Position numbers and translations under genes: made by a program | Notes under the pieces: model-generated | What the model saw: only the letters and a program-made list of their open reading frames with translations | What the model was told of the DNA's origin: nothing | Database searches by the model: none | Shown: positions 52,801 through 60,453 of the stretch, in pieces | Layout of the letters: every line of letters starts with the position of its first letter | Position numbering within the stretch: position 1 is the first letter of the stretch | From: Conchocele bisecta | Taxonomy: Eukaryota; Mollusca; Bivalvia; Lucinida; Thyasiridae | Assembly (NCBI GenBank): GCA_029237695.1 | Contig: CM055266.1 | Coordinates: forward strand, 12,355,805-12,419,804 | Reading direction: 5' to 3' | Length of the DNA stretch: 64,000 nt

Positions 52801-55800
52801 CCGAACAATGCAGATCCTGATCAGACTGTGCGGATGCACAGGCTGATCTGGATCTACACTGGTCGCAAAACTCATAAGCCCCAATTCTCCAGAACAACCA
52901 TATTTGAGAGGAACTTACAGTGCAGCTGGGTCAACCATGCCGGGAATGAGACTGTTGGTGACGGTCATCCCCTCATCCACGATAAACTGTAGCTCACGGA
53001 CTCCGCGGTCCCACAATAACTCGGCAATGGCGGCAGCACCATCACCACCTGATACCTGTGGGAGAGCACATCGGGTATTTATTTATTTAATGGTGCATAA
53101 TGGAACCCGTCAACAGCTAAGGTCATTTTAGGCTGGGTTAATGGGGTCAAATCCCATATTTCACTTGTTGTGATGGGGGGAAAGCCCCAAAATCGGGACT
53201 GAATATTTACAGAAAAGTATATATTCAGTCCTGAAATTAGAATAACCCGAGCTGGTGCCAGGTCCATTCCACACCCTGAGTCCCTTAGCCCCACTCTCTA
53301 AAAGTAGAATGATTGGTACTAACTTACTACTTTTATAATGGGTATAACCAAATTGCCAAAGCTGTACCTGAGGGCCAAACCAGAGATATCAGGATTCCGT
53401 TACGGATGATACCCGTCATTAAATTTACCCTTCGCAAGCTCCCAACCAACCACCCACCAGCGGGTATGACAGTATCATAACCTCCTCCCCTGCAGAACTT
53501 TGTACTCCCTCTGTGATGGAGAGTGAAGGAGGTTACTAGGGAAATGTGGATATCGTACATGGTTATATTATGTTCACAGTCGATTATCTGGAATGAATGC
53601 TTTGATGCTACATTTTGGACTATCGATGCATCAGAGAAGGGATTTTTTTTAAATTCTGAACATAATTGACAAATACTGCAGATCCTGATGAGACGGCTCG
53701 CAACAAACGATCTCATCTGGATCTACAGTGTTTGCAAATATTAGACTTATAGTCCGTCGGATTAATCTCATTTAAAAGGAGGGTGTTAAGTGATACAAAT
53801 ATGTGAGAAATAAAGAGAATATGAAATACCGGTACCGGTATATTGAAATTTTCATACAAGTGCTCAATGTGAATGTGACAGATATACCTCTTCATCGTGG
53901 CCAAAGGCAATGTAAAACGCCCGCTCTGGTTGTTTCCCCTGGCTGATCAGGTACTCCGCAGCTTCCAGTATTCCCTGAAACAATTCCTTGATTTGTTGTG
54001 TCAATCATTATTTATGGCTGTGACTGGAAGAATAGGGATTACTGGAAATGACCAGTGCAGCTCCTGATCATATAACACACTCCTGTAGCCTGAGGAGTGT
54101 GTTATTTGACTCTACTACGTTATCGACGACATCAGTGATAAAATTCTTATCAACCATATACAGGGATTCCGCTGGGGAAAATAAAAAAATCGCCACTTCA
54201 AAAAAAAAAAAATCTATATTTTTTTTTTTTGAAGTGGCGATTTGTTTTCTAAAATTGTAATTTTTTATCGCCAATTGTTTATTTTTATCGCCAATTGCGA
54301 AAGTGGCGATCGCCAGCGGAATCCCTGCATATACAGTGTGTACATGTATTAAGTTATTACAGTGTTTGTGGTGGTTATATAGAAGCTGAAGAGTTTCAAA
54401 CAGGTGTGTGGTGTGTTGTGTTTATCTTCTGCATAACAGTAGTCAGTAGTAACTGTGAAAAGGTGCCAGGATTTACATCACTACTAGCACATTTTTCCAG
54501 TTAAATTTTTCCAGTTAAATTTAGCTTGGACATTCATCGACTTGATGCTTAACACATTAAAAGGTGACAAACGCATGTTTATGGACAAGTTGTGACTGTA
54601 TTATATTCATTGATGTATCTCAACTGCTTTTTGTGAAATGTGACGTACCATCTGAGACACAGCCACTTTTGAAAGTTGACCATAAATTGTTCAACATGCA
54701 GGTTAGAACCAATAAAACACAAACCACAAGTCATCGAATGAATTACTTACCATAACTCCATGTTTGAAGTCAATTGTACCCCTTGCATATATAAACTCAT
54801 CCACAATGCGGGCTTCAAATGGGAGCACCTGCCACTTGCTGGGCTCAGCGGCCACCACGTCTGTGTGGGCCATCAGTAGGTACGGGGTGAGGCGCGGGTT
54901 ACTGCCCGGGATGGTGTATAGCAGGCTGTAGTTTGCCACAATCTCATGTTGTACTAGTGGGGAGGAATGCAGCCCGGGGTATTCTGTAAAATACAGTGCA
55001 ACTTCGCCATAGGGAAGAATGCAGACTGTGATATTCAGAAAAATACAGTCGAACCATGGGCTGATTCACTGGGGGGGGGGGTGGGGGCGGGGGAGGGGGG
55101 GCGCCATGTTTTCAATCAAAAATCATGTCTAAACATACTGTGACAGTGTCAATAGTTTTGCTCCAAAATGCGCCAGAACGCAGGAAATGCGATGTAGATT
55201 TCAAAAAATTTACGGGGGGAATGCCCCCGGACCCCCTCTCTGCTCGGTCGACTATTTTGCAATACTTGACTATATTATCGAACATACAGAGACCACCAGA
55301 TGCAGCTTAACAAGACGCGTTTGATGTGCCGTTACGTAATAAGGACACTATAAAAGAATACTTACTTTGAATCGGTACTTGTTGTTGTTGTTAGTACACC
55401 TTGAAAATATTACAGTGACATAGGCAAGAATGCAGCCCGGGGTATTGTGCAACATGCAGTGGAACATCAAAAACTGATACAACTTGGGAGGTCACCAGGG
55501 TGTCCAGTTTGTGGTTATACTGTAATATATGCATGTAATCACTTGTGCTTACAATTACATATGTTGCTGTTACAAAAAGATTAATTATTACATTTCGCGA
55601 CTAAAATATGGAAAAAAACATGTTCATACTTCGCTATATTGTTATTGAGAGACAATTCTACAACATGAGACAAACAAATTATCCTAAATGCACCTAATAA
55701 AGTGTGTATTAGCAAATTTCTTAGGTCACTAGAAAGTAAACAGAGAATGCTTCAAACGCACATTTGGAAAGACAAATGCATCATAACGCTTATTGTTGTT

Positions 55801-57619
55801 TTATTGTTTTAGACCACACGATACTTACCTCTCCCAACCCAAAAACACTCTCCAAACCTACCCTATGATATCCAATATAGACCTATAGCTCCCATACTAT
55901 CCCATATATATTATTCCATACTTCACCTATTCTATATCCCATATTATAAGCACATACTAGTATTTGCACTGTTTACTTTTCGCTATTTAGGGCCGTATGT
56001 GGTGCCTGGGGCAATTTTATTGTTCTGACTGACGTCTCGTAGAATCTCATTCGGATTTGAATTTCGGGTGCAATCTACGAGATCCCCGGTGCATTCCACC
56101 GTGCGACACCAGCCAGAACAGTTATAATTTACACGTGTTCGTAAATTTGTTTTCACACTATTCCAGGTAACCACTTCTGTTTTTTGCTATTTTATGACGT
56201 AATGTATTGACGTAATGATTACATACGACAAAGTAAATGATGTTTTCATTTATTCTTTGCCGGCAGCGGGCCCGTCTGTTATCACACACTGACATTGTGC
56301 ATGAAGACACCCCCACCCACCCCCCACCCACCCTGTTCATGAGAGAATAATATCAGTTATTATTAGCGGATAGTATTTGTATTATTAGCGGCGGAACATC
56401 CTGTGAGTAGATTTACCTGTTCAATGCGTGCCCATATTTATTCCCCCGGCCTGGTCAAGTTTAGTGCCATAGAGAATCCTCTCATTGAGACGATTCTACC
56501 TGACCATAACTTGAACCTACCACTAGCAAATTGTGAATACTTGTATCCCATGGTTATCATATGTAAGCCCCGGCCGATAAATACATCTTTGTGACATATG
56601 TCTGCAGTGTAATTCCTGATCATAATGTGCATTCATACATAATTATATAATATGCTGGTAGAGTTTAAGCACATGCACTAGGTAATATCAGTTAAATATT
56701 GACCAATACAGATCATGATCAGACTGCACGAATGCGCAGGCTGATCTGGGCCTATGTTGGTCGCACACGTCTTAAGTTCTATTTTGTCGGCCGGCGTCAT
56801 TATTATTGATGTTCGTTCCTGTATGTGTTCACTAATGTACAATGTAGATGGATTGTCGTAGTCTGTCTCAGCTATTTATGAATTATACAACTACGGTTAT
56901 ATTGTTCATGAATGTGTATGCATCATCACCATACATGAATATAGCTGCACGTTTTCCGCTTTATAGGCAACAGATTGTACTATATCGCTACACAGTAAAA
57001 ATGTGCGTAATAGCATTTACACTTCACGCACTACGATATAGAAAAAACCTGCAGGGTGTTGACATTCATACTTCGCTATATTGTTATTGAGAGACAATTC
57101 TACAATATGACACAAAAATATTACCATAAAAATACTTAATAAAGTGTGTATTAGCAAAAGTCTTAGGTCACTCTACACGAAGTAGAAAGTAAAAAAAGAA
57201 CGCTTCAGACGCACATTTGGAAATACTACTTCGTCATAACTCTTATGTAATGAAATGTAATTAGAGTTATGTACTCAGAACTAACATGAATATAAATTTA
57301 CACTGTTGTTTCGCGCCAAAAACACAAACAATGCTGGCATTTTTAATTACTTCTCACCTGAAAGTATAAAAGCCACAAGTTGTTTAAGTTCATCCCTGTT
57401 GTAGTCATGTTTTTCTCTGGCAACCGTTTGGAACTGCAAAGCCTTTCGAAATCTCCCTACCACCTGGTCAGTAGCCGGGATAAAGTCCAAATCAGACTTT
57501 GTACACTGAAGAATTGGACGCTGTTTCACGTCTAGAGTTAATGTCCGTATCGTGATTACAATGACAATCGCAACAATAGCAACCAGAATGGTTAAAGAAA
57601 CTGTCTTAAGCACCGACAT
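43688..57619 (-). CDS. PM20D1: PM20D1-type N-fatty-acyl-amino-acid synthase/hydrolase, eleven exons
   Basis: Complete gene of 488 aa (human protein about 500). Exons, 5' to 3' on the minus strand: 57358-57619, 54751-54983, 53888-53974, 52919-53055, 52075-52194, 50137-50212, 49251-49312, 47007-47085, 45912-45983, 45170-45335 and 43688-43860; all phases join. An N-terminal hydrophobic segment (residues 5-25) should act as a signal peptide or anchor. The M20 dinuclear zinc site is intact: H127 and D129 (LLMAHTDVV), bridging D159 ([10 protein letters not shown]), E193/E194 (GHDEE), D221 (IVDEG) and H467 (RFHGDNE). H261 (GHSS) lies in the lid/dimerisation domain. RIHPAS and GNTDTRHY are further family blocks. 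In vertebrates this enzyme condenses fatty acids with amino acids, or reverses that, making secreted lipids that uncouple mitochondria. A related M20 aminoacylase/carboxypeptidase is less likely given the C-terminal match. Confidence 0.92.
43899..43976. repeat. 78-bp perfect palindrome beside the last PM20D1 exon
   Basis: Two 39-bp arms with no spacer and no mismatch, from CGATGGTCTAGTAAC to GTTACTAGACCATCG, centred on GCTTTAAAGC. It sits in intron 10 where the branch point would be expected. No other copy was seen in the window. Confidence 0.95.
43992..44325. repeat. TAGCC(T/G)ATTTCA foldback with duplicated left end
   Basis: CAGTAGCCGATTTCATCAAA and TTGATGAAATAGGCTACTG ends. The left terminal block is present twice (43993 and 44040), and the central palindrome is truncated at TCACAGCCAAACTTCAG. 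Confidence 0.75.
44390..44550 (+). repeat. AAATACTTATTCAGGCGACA dispersed repeat
   Basis: GATGTGCAATCATCATACTT, TTCAGGCGACACATTTAATT and ATAGCCTGATAC align with 58660-58830. Type unknown. Confidence 0.55.
44661..44873. mobile_element. CAGCACTGTAACCAG MITE with 5-bp duplication TTAAC
   Basis: Left CAGCACTGTAACCAGGATGAG and right CTGGTTACGACCCTG are inverted, with GAGGCG/CGCCTC inside. TTAAC at 44656-44660 and 44874-44878. Holds a tandem of CCCCGGGGTAGAGG(C/T)GGGGAG. Confidence 0.8.
44926..45141. repeat. GATCAG dispersed repeat copy in intron 10
   Basis: TGTGGCTGTGACTGGAGAAA left, TTTCTCCAGTAACAGCCACA right, interior GTGCTTCTATTAAGCATTAT and TGATCAGGGGATATACTGG. Ends about 30 nt before the exon 10 donor. 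Confidence 0.75.
45170..45335 (-). CDS. PM20D1: PM20D1 exon 10
   Basis: Residues 377-431 plus one base: [40 protein letters not shown]. Corresponds to the region after RIHP in the human enzyme. Acceptor CTTGCAG, donor GTATTA. Confidence 0.92.
45700..45880. repeat. GTGAAGATCATGAGACAGC repeat in intron 9
   Basis: Small hairpin GAGACAGCTCGTTATGAACC/GTCTCATCTGGATC with flanking ACTTGCAAAATG and GCTTACAAAC; family of 16915-17130 and 53630-53770. Confidence 0.5.
45912..45983 (-). CDS. PM20D1: PM20D1 exon 9
   Basis: Residues 353-376, [20 protein letters not shown] then TVKQ; matches the family block around NFRIHPG. Acceptor TTGCAG. The donor GTCATT is a poor match to consensus but the frame and length fit exactly. 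Confidence 0.85.
46322..46547. mobile_element. piggyBac-like MITE, GCATGCAAAGAG family, copy 3
   Basis: TTAA at 46318-46321 and 46548-46551; ends CTCTTTGCATGC and GCATGCAAAGAG; central GAGTCCTGAGGACTC. Lies in PM20D1 intron 8. Confidence 0.87.
47007..47085 (-). CDS. PM20D1: PM20D1 exon 8
   Basis: Completes W326 and encodes residues 327-352, [20 protein letters not shown] then FQAGIK, matching the family TNAI-RT-TA-T-F-AG-K block. Acceptor CCAACAG, donor GTATGT. Confidence 0.93.
47393..48999. repeat. AGGAATGAATGGCC foldback split by a 1.2-kb insertion
   Basis: ATAATTCCAGCACAAAAAT (47393) to AATTCTTAA (47534), then resuming CGGAAAATAAACACATTTTC (48701) to CATTCATTCCTATAAT (48975). Inverted relative to 36001-36360. 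The hairpin part (48754-48980) contains two tandem hairpins where sister copies have one. Confidence 0.8.
47535..48699 (-). mobile_element. Tandem-core ('pearl'-like) element, inverted copy, nested
   Basis: Reads on the minus strand from TTAGCCAGGTTTTTTGAG (48699) through GGCGAAGCC and a (GGGC)n tract, about three 190-bp units, the CTCTGCAACTGCTTC units, and the 3' block ending CTTTGCCTCGTTTCTTGTC (47535). Same family as 23205-25705 but with fewer core units. Host sequence at 36219 and 50515 shows the empty site. Confidence 0.75.
49000..49245. other. PM20D1 intron 7, 3' side, inverted-pair sequence
   Basis: ATGAGACACACCGTGTGATTTTGTACCTAAG (49001-49022 region) and its approximate complement near 49195-49230 (GTACAAAAGCACACGG, GTGTCTCAT) form a loose foldback with CATTTACGG/CTGTAAAT arms. 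A related foldback occurs at 21768-22090. Confidence 0.5.
49251..49312 (-). CDS. PM20D1: PM20D1 exon 7
   Basis: Residues 306-325 and two bases of W326: [20 protein letters not shown], aligning with the human FPFPVNIILSNPWLFEPLIS block. Acceptor GGTTACAG, donor GTAAGT. Confidence 0.92.
49585..49988. mobile_element. CTCCAGATAAG MITE, copy 3, in intron 6
   Basis: CAGAGCTCAAGATAAGCTGC to CTTATCTGGAGCCCTG; hairpin centre TTGTCTCCAAGGAGACAA. Closely matches 19579-19949. No clear duplication at its borders. Confidence 0.75.
50029..50106 (-). repeat. tRNA-like SINE head
   Basis: Minus strand has TGGCCTAGTGGTTAGAACG (A box), GACTTCCAGC in the anticodon position and GGGTTCAAACC (B box) with tRNA-like spacing. 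The stems pair imperfectly and the 3' side runs into SINE-like sequence next to a MITE. It begins about 30 nt beyond the exon 6 donor. Confidence 0.6.
50137..50212 (-). CDS. PM20D1: PM20D1 exon 6
   Basis: Completes R280 and encodes residues 281-305, [20 protein letters not shown] then NLAPF; the human counterpart is LEQTPMPIIFGSG. Acceptor ATTTACAG, donor GTAAGT. Confidence 0.92.
50306..50660. repeat. AGGAATGAATGGCC foldback, copy 3
   Basis: ATAGGAATTAATGGCCTTTT palindrome (to 50465) plus the ATAATTCCAGCA...TGCTGGAATTAT unit (50461-50660). An uninterrupted copy like 36001-36360. Confidence 0.8.
50666..50874. repeat. Foldback, TATACCCACAGGTGG ends
   Basis: ATATACCCACAGGTGGAAGA and TTTTCCACCTGTGTATATAC ends; arms with CGGACCTATGACACCAAAAA and a perfect central part around TTAATTCAATTAACGTATGAATTAA. 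It directly abuts the previous foldback. Confidence 0.8.
50935..51145. repeat. GTAAATCCAGATGAG family repeat
   Basis: CCTCTATAACAGTATTTACAAACAGTG, the hairpin ATGAGTGTCTCAT, GGACTAGTCTGAAAA and the end GACGGGTTAA follow the same order as 16915-17130. Confidence 0.6.
51590..52050. repeat. Two GATCAG repeats arranged head to head in intron 5
   Basis: GAAATGAGGCTTACGGATTT at 51592 and CCCATAAGTCCCATTTCTTC at 51939 bound a large imperfect palindrome, with GTAGATCCAGATCAGC...GATCAGGATCTAC near both ends. A further partial end follows at 52013-52045. Confidence 0.7.
52075..52194 (-). CDS. PM20D1: PM20D1 exon 5
   Basis: Completes L240 and encodes residues 241-279 plus two bases: [21 protein letters not shown]261 in [15 protein letters not shown]. 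Lid domain block of M20 enzymes. Acceptor CCACCAG, donor GTACTA. Confidence 0.93.
52300..52590 (+). repeat. Tandem-core fragment with GTGACCTTGACCTCAGG
   Basis: GTGACCTTGACCTCAGGATC, GGATTTGTCACAGCGTGAAA and a closing GTTGCGGGGGGTATAAC. Related to 41640-42000; probably another pearl-like 3' end. Confidence 0.5.
52740..52900. repeat. GATCAG repeat, 5'-truncated
   Basis: CTTGTTAGAAGCATGACGGG, GCAGATCCTGATCAGACTG, CAGGCTGATCTGGATCTAC, AAGCCCCAATTCTCCAG. Right end intact. Confidence 0.65.
52919..53055 (-). CDS. PM20D1: PM20D1 exon 4
   Basis: Residues 195-239 plus two bases: [20 protein letters not shown], then [11 protein letters not shown] with D221, a zinc ligand. Acceptor TCCCACAG, donor GTAAGT. 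Confidence 0.93.
53085..53480. repeat. Composite repeat with CAACAGCTAAGGTCATTT, intron 3
   Basis: TGGAACCCGTCAACAGCTAA, GGCTGGGTTAATGGGGTCAA, CAGTCCTGAAATTAGAATAA, GTGCCAGGTCCATTCCACAC, TAGTACTAACTTACTACTT-type text and GCTCCCAACCAACCACCCAC occur in the same order as in 38140-39050 on the opposite strand. Confidence 0.6.
53630..53770. repeat. GCAGATCCTGATGAGACGG repeat
   Basis: Hairpin GATGAGACGGCTCGCAACAA/ACGATCTCATC between CAAATACTGCAGATCC and GGATCTACAGTGTTTGC. Family of 16915-17130. Confidence 0.55.
53888..53974 (-). CDS. PM20D1: PM20D1 exon 3
   Basis: Residues 166-194: [20 protein letters not shown] and YIAFGHDEE, giving the catalytic/metal pair E193-E194. Whole codons at both ends. 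Acceptor TTTCAG, donor GTATAT. Confidence 0.93.
54161..54327. mobile_element. CAGGGATTCCGCTGG MITE, complete, 6-bp duplication CATATA
   Basis: Perfect 15-bp inverted ends, CAGGGATTCCGCTGG and CCAGCGGAATCCCTG. CATATA at 54155-54160 and 54328-54333. Lies in PM20D1 intron 2. Sister of 3421-3590. Confidence 0.9.
54751..54983 (-). CDS. PM20D1: PM20D1 exon 2
   Basis: Completes E88 and encodes residues 89-165: [38 protein letters not shown] (H127, D129) and [13 protein letters not shown] (D159). The first half of the zinc site. Acceptor TTTTACAG, donor GTAAGT. Confidence 0.95.
55056..55290. mobile_element. GGGCGGATTCAGG element, partial copy
   Basis: Starts GGGCTGATTCACTGGGGG with a G-run (55071-55105), then the AAAAATCATGTCTAAACATA and GCCAGAACGCAGGAAATGC blocks of 18316-18748. 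Breaks off at TATTATCGAAC, where the next repeat begins. Confidence 0.65.
55284..55400. repeat. ACAACAACAA foldback, right arm only
   Basis: ACAGAGACCACCAGATGCAG to TTGTTGTTGTTAGTACACC matches 905-1045. The left arm is missing, replaced at its border by the preceding element. Confidence 0.7.
55560..55800. repeat. Host-type repeat, copy 2
   Basis: CATACTTCGCTATATTGTTA, ATAAAGTGTGTATTAGCAAA and ACGCACATTTGGAAAGACAA align with 56985-57290 and inversely with 2467-2620. Confidence 0.65.
55801..56984. other. PM20D1 intron 1, middle; mostly unrecognised
   Basis: A C-rich run (CCCCCACCCACCCCCCACCC) at 56308-56330 and a GATCAG-family fragment at 56700-56760. No gene or intact element was identified in the rest. 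Confidence 0.5.
56985..57290. repeat. Host-type repeat, uninterrupted copy
   Basis: CGCTACACAGTAAAAATGTG, AAACCTGCAGGGTGTTGACA and AATACTACTTCGTCATAACT. The single CTACT at about 57229-57236 is the empty site corresponding to the insertion 2294-2462. Confidence 0.75.
57358..57619 (-). CDS. PM20D1: PM20D1 exon 1
   Basis: Residues 1-87 plus one base. [20 protein letters not shown] forms the N-terminal hydrophobic segment; [11 protein letters not shown] matches the family ALQ/AIQIPTV block. Donor GTGAGA. ATG 57619 is the only in-frame Met before the hydrophobic segment. Confidence 0.88.
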
Positions 57620-58117
57620 ATCGTAAATATGGCAATAATTAGTGGAATTTGTAAATTATTTGAAGCCAATTTAGTGTAGTTTGTGATCTTGTAGAAGAGC
57701 GACGACGGTAGATAACCATGTAAATACTTCTCACATGACGGATGGCGGGAAACCGGATATGTTTATGTTGCGGATATGCAAATGATTTATTTTTTGCGGA
57801 TATTGAAAAAATATGGGAGTAAGCAGTTCGTCGTGGAAGTGTACAGTTCTGTCTGCGATATACGACTCGGGAGACAATAAGACATGTACAATATTAAGCC
57901 AAAATAGATGAATTTTGGAATAACGATTTTTGAGAAAAAAAATTGTACCCATATGTGCTGTGCGTATTATGTGTAGTAGTAACGTTACGGTTAACACATT
58001 TTCTTATTGTACTATATTATATCAGCTTCGCAATGTTTCTGTAATGACCGTTCCCTGTGTAAAACCGTCTCGTAAATATTTTAACTAGTAGGGGATACTG
58101 ATGATAGTGAAGTGAAG
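57620..58117 (-). promoter_or_regulatory. PM20D1 upstream flank
   Basis: Sequence 5' of the start codon. No TATA box at a convincing position; AT-rich with scattered CpG (TCGTCGTGG, GCGACGACGG). Assigned as promoter or 5' UTR only by position. Confidence 0.25.
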
Positions 58118-58345
58118 TGGATATGATACACAAATGCTGCGTTAATCTTGCCCACATTTCAAAGTTTCCAAACAACTCTTGAAAATCTCGACTGATAATC
58201 AGTGAGTCTGATTGCTGAGCCTGAGCTGTAGCACAGCTCATGCTCAGCCAATCAGGCTGCTTCATTTCAAGCACCCTATTTAAGTATTCTGGAATTTGTT
58301 TTACAAATATTTGCACGATTAGCGCAGGCGGTAGTGTACCAGAAA
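58118..58345. mobile_element. TA-flanked foldback related to 28229-28452
   Basis: TA-CACAAATGCTGCGTTAATC left, GATTAGCGCAGGCGGTAGTG-TA right; centre GAGCCTGAGCTGTAGCACAGCTCATGCTC. About 500 bp upstream of the PM20D1 start codon. Confidence 0.7.
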
Positions 58346-58659
58346 TTCATCAAACAACCAAGTGCACATTACACAGCCGGTAACTACAACATACAGAACA
58401 TGCGAATAACACGCAACAGGGATTTTAAACTGGTTACAATTTCATTAATTATGTTACTATATACCTATTATTTGAGTGAAGGTCATGAAATCGAGTGCGG
58501 CAGTCATGTAATTTGACTATCCAAACAATGTTCTTTATATCAGAGATAACATTTTCTGGCAAAATAAACATTCATTCACCATTAACCCACGTATTGATTG
58601 GCATTATTATACATTTTATATCTGACGTAAATTTCCACACTGATATCAGGGGCGATAAC

Positions 58660-58830
58660 CGTGTTTCCTTAAAATGTTAACGGACATTACTATTTAGTCT
58701 CTGTATTTACTGTTTGATGCACAATGATCTTACTTTATAATCATTGAAAATATTTATTTTTTTCAGGTGACGCATTTAATTAGTATAAATAATTAAAAAA
58801 GATCATGCCTCATTTGCATATGAATATAGC
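58660..58830 (+). repeat. AAATATTTATTTTTTTCAGG dispersed repeat, copy 2
   Basis: GATGCACAATGATCTTACTT, TTCAGGTGACGCATTTAATT and TATAGCCTGATACC align with 44390-44550 in the same orientation. Confidence 0.55.
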
Positions 58831-60086
58831 CTGATACCACCGCGCGTCACTATCGGCAAACTATTACTAAATGATTATATCTGTATAGCGGGCACTCGTA
58901 ATGTTTATAACTGGTGGAATAGTGACACAATTATACACTTATTTAATTGCTATAAAGAACATTTTGTGCCTACTGAGTGGGCATGCACCTTTAACCAAAC
59001 AGGTTGCAAGTTCACAAATGGCCAAGTGCATTTCCAATTAACCCCTCTTTTTGTTAGCGGCCTCGAACAATTCGGATAAAGGTTATGCAATATACATATA
59101 CATGCATGTACATTTATGCAATCTATAAAAAACACAATAAATACGAACATTTGTTTACTTTTTTCCTATTATTTCATCACATAGCATCAACTTCATGTAG
59201 GTATAGATGTAATAAAATAATAATAAAATATATTAAAAGTTGTTTAATGTAAGATGTACCTTCTATTGCTATTCGTGGTCCAAACATCAACTATACAGAA
59301 ATGAACGTGTAGAATCGGGGATTATGTAAAATAAATGTCATTTTGAGAAAATTACGCATACATTCCGACGTTGACTACTTATATACCATCATACCATGTT
59401 GACAAATGTTTCTTTAATTTTCAACATACAGGAAATGGACAAATCTCAACATTTGATATTCGCCAGAGACTATAATATTTTTAAGCTTTCAGCTTTGAAT
59501 GTTGCCTGAAATAGGTCATCTGCGCTGAACATTATGAAGAAAACACTGAACCTGTTGGTCACGTGATGTAAACAGAGTTTCCGTGGCGAAAAAAATGTAA
59601 ACAATATTGGGGGATATGATGAGGTTGGATTTGTCTTTCTTATGAGTAAGTGAACATATTGTTTAATTCATGCAGAACCAGTACAGACTGGCTGCATGTC
59701 ATGTACAAGTAGGTCGCATAGCATCCATATGGATAGTGTAAGTAGGAGAGACTGGCCTTATTGGATGGCATTCGGTTAAATTATATAGTAAAACTATTCG
59801 GTGTGGTCTAACCTATATGGCCATAATCACTGGTGCTGCTCCACACCGGCGTAAACTGTTTAACATCGAACAATGTGCCGGTTTTGTCAGATGAGATACC
59901 GCTCAGCTCTACTTAGAGCTATCGCAAAAATGCATATTTCATTTAACCAATTTCTTGCACGAGTTACCTGATGAAATGTGTTTATGCAGTATCTTCTTCA
60001 TGTAGTTGAATGGCAATTCGTCAGGAATCAGGCCCATATTTCGATGTGAAACATTTTATGCCGACTCAAAGTGCAGCACCAGTGAT
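58831..60086. other. Intergenic, no gene recognised
   Basis: No exon with conserved residues or convincing repeat pair. Short ORFs only. AT-rich apart from 59820-59920. Confidence 0.45.
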
Positions 60087-60155
60087 AAACCGGGTATGGA
60101 AGGTGTCCGAGCCAATTCCCACCCTTAAATATGAGCCGAATGAATGAATGAATAA
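60087..60155 (+). repeat. SINE 3' tail with (GAAT)n
   Basis: CCGGGTATGGAAGGTGTCCG, GCCAATTCCCACCCTTAAAT and ATGAGCC then GAATGAATGAATGAAT. Same tail as 8338-8405; the SINE body upstream is not clearly recognisable. Confidence 0.65.
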
Positions 60156-60164
60156 TGCTCAGCA

Positions 60165-60255
60165 ATGATGATAATGATGTTGTTGATGATGATAATGTTG
60201 ATGATGATGATGATTTTTATGATGCTGCTGATGTGCTGATGGCTGCTGCTGATAC
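60165..60255 (+). repeat. GAT/GCT trinucleotide microsatellite
   Basis: Imperfect (GATGAT)n with TGTTGATGATGATAATG units, then GCTGCTGATG. It may be the tandem tail at the 3' end of the minus-strand LINE that follows. Confidence 0.75.
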
Positions 60256-60453
60256 CTGGATACCTGGACGATGATTTTTGGGTTCAATAGGAAGGAGACT
60301 TAACTCCTTTTTAAACCCGACTACTGCTGACCTCCTCTGGTACTGACTTTTATTCTCATGTGTGTTTTGAAATAAACTTCTTTGTTTGGTATATATTTGG
60401 TAAGTATAGTCAATATGGTTGTCATTTGGGTAATGACAACAAAAGGTAAAGTC

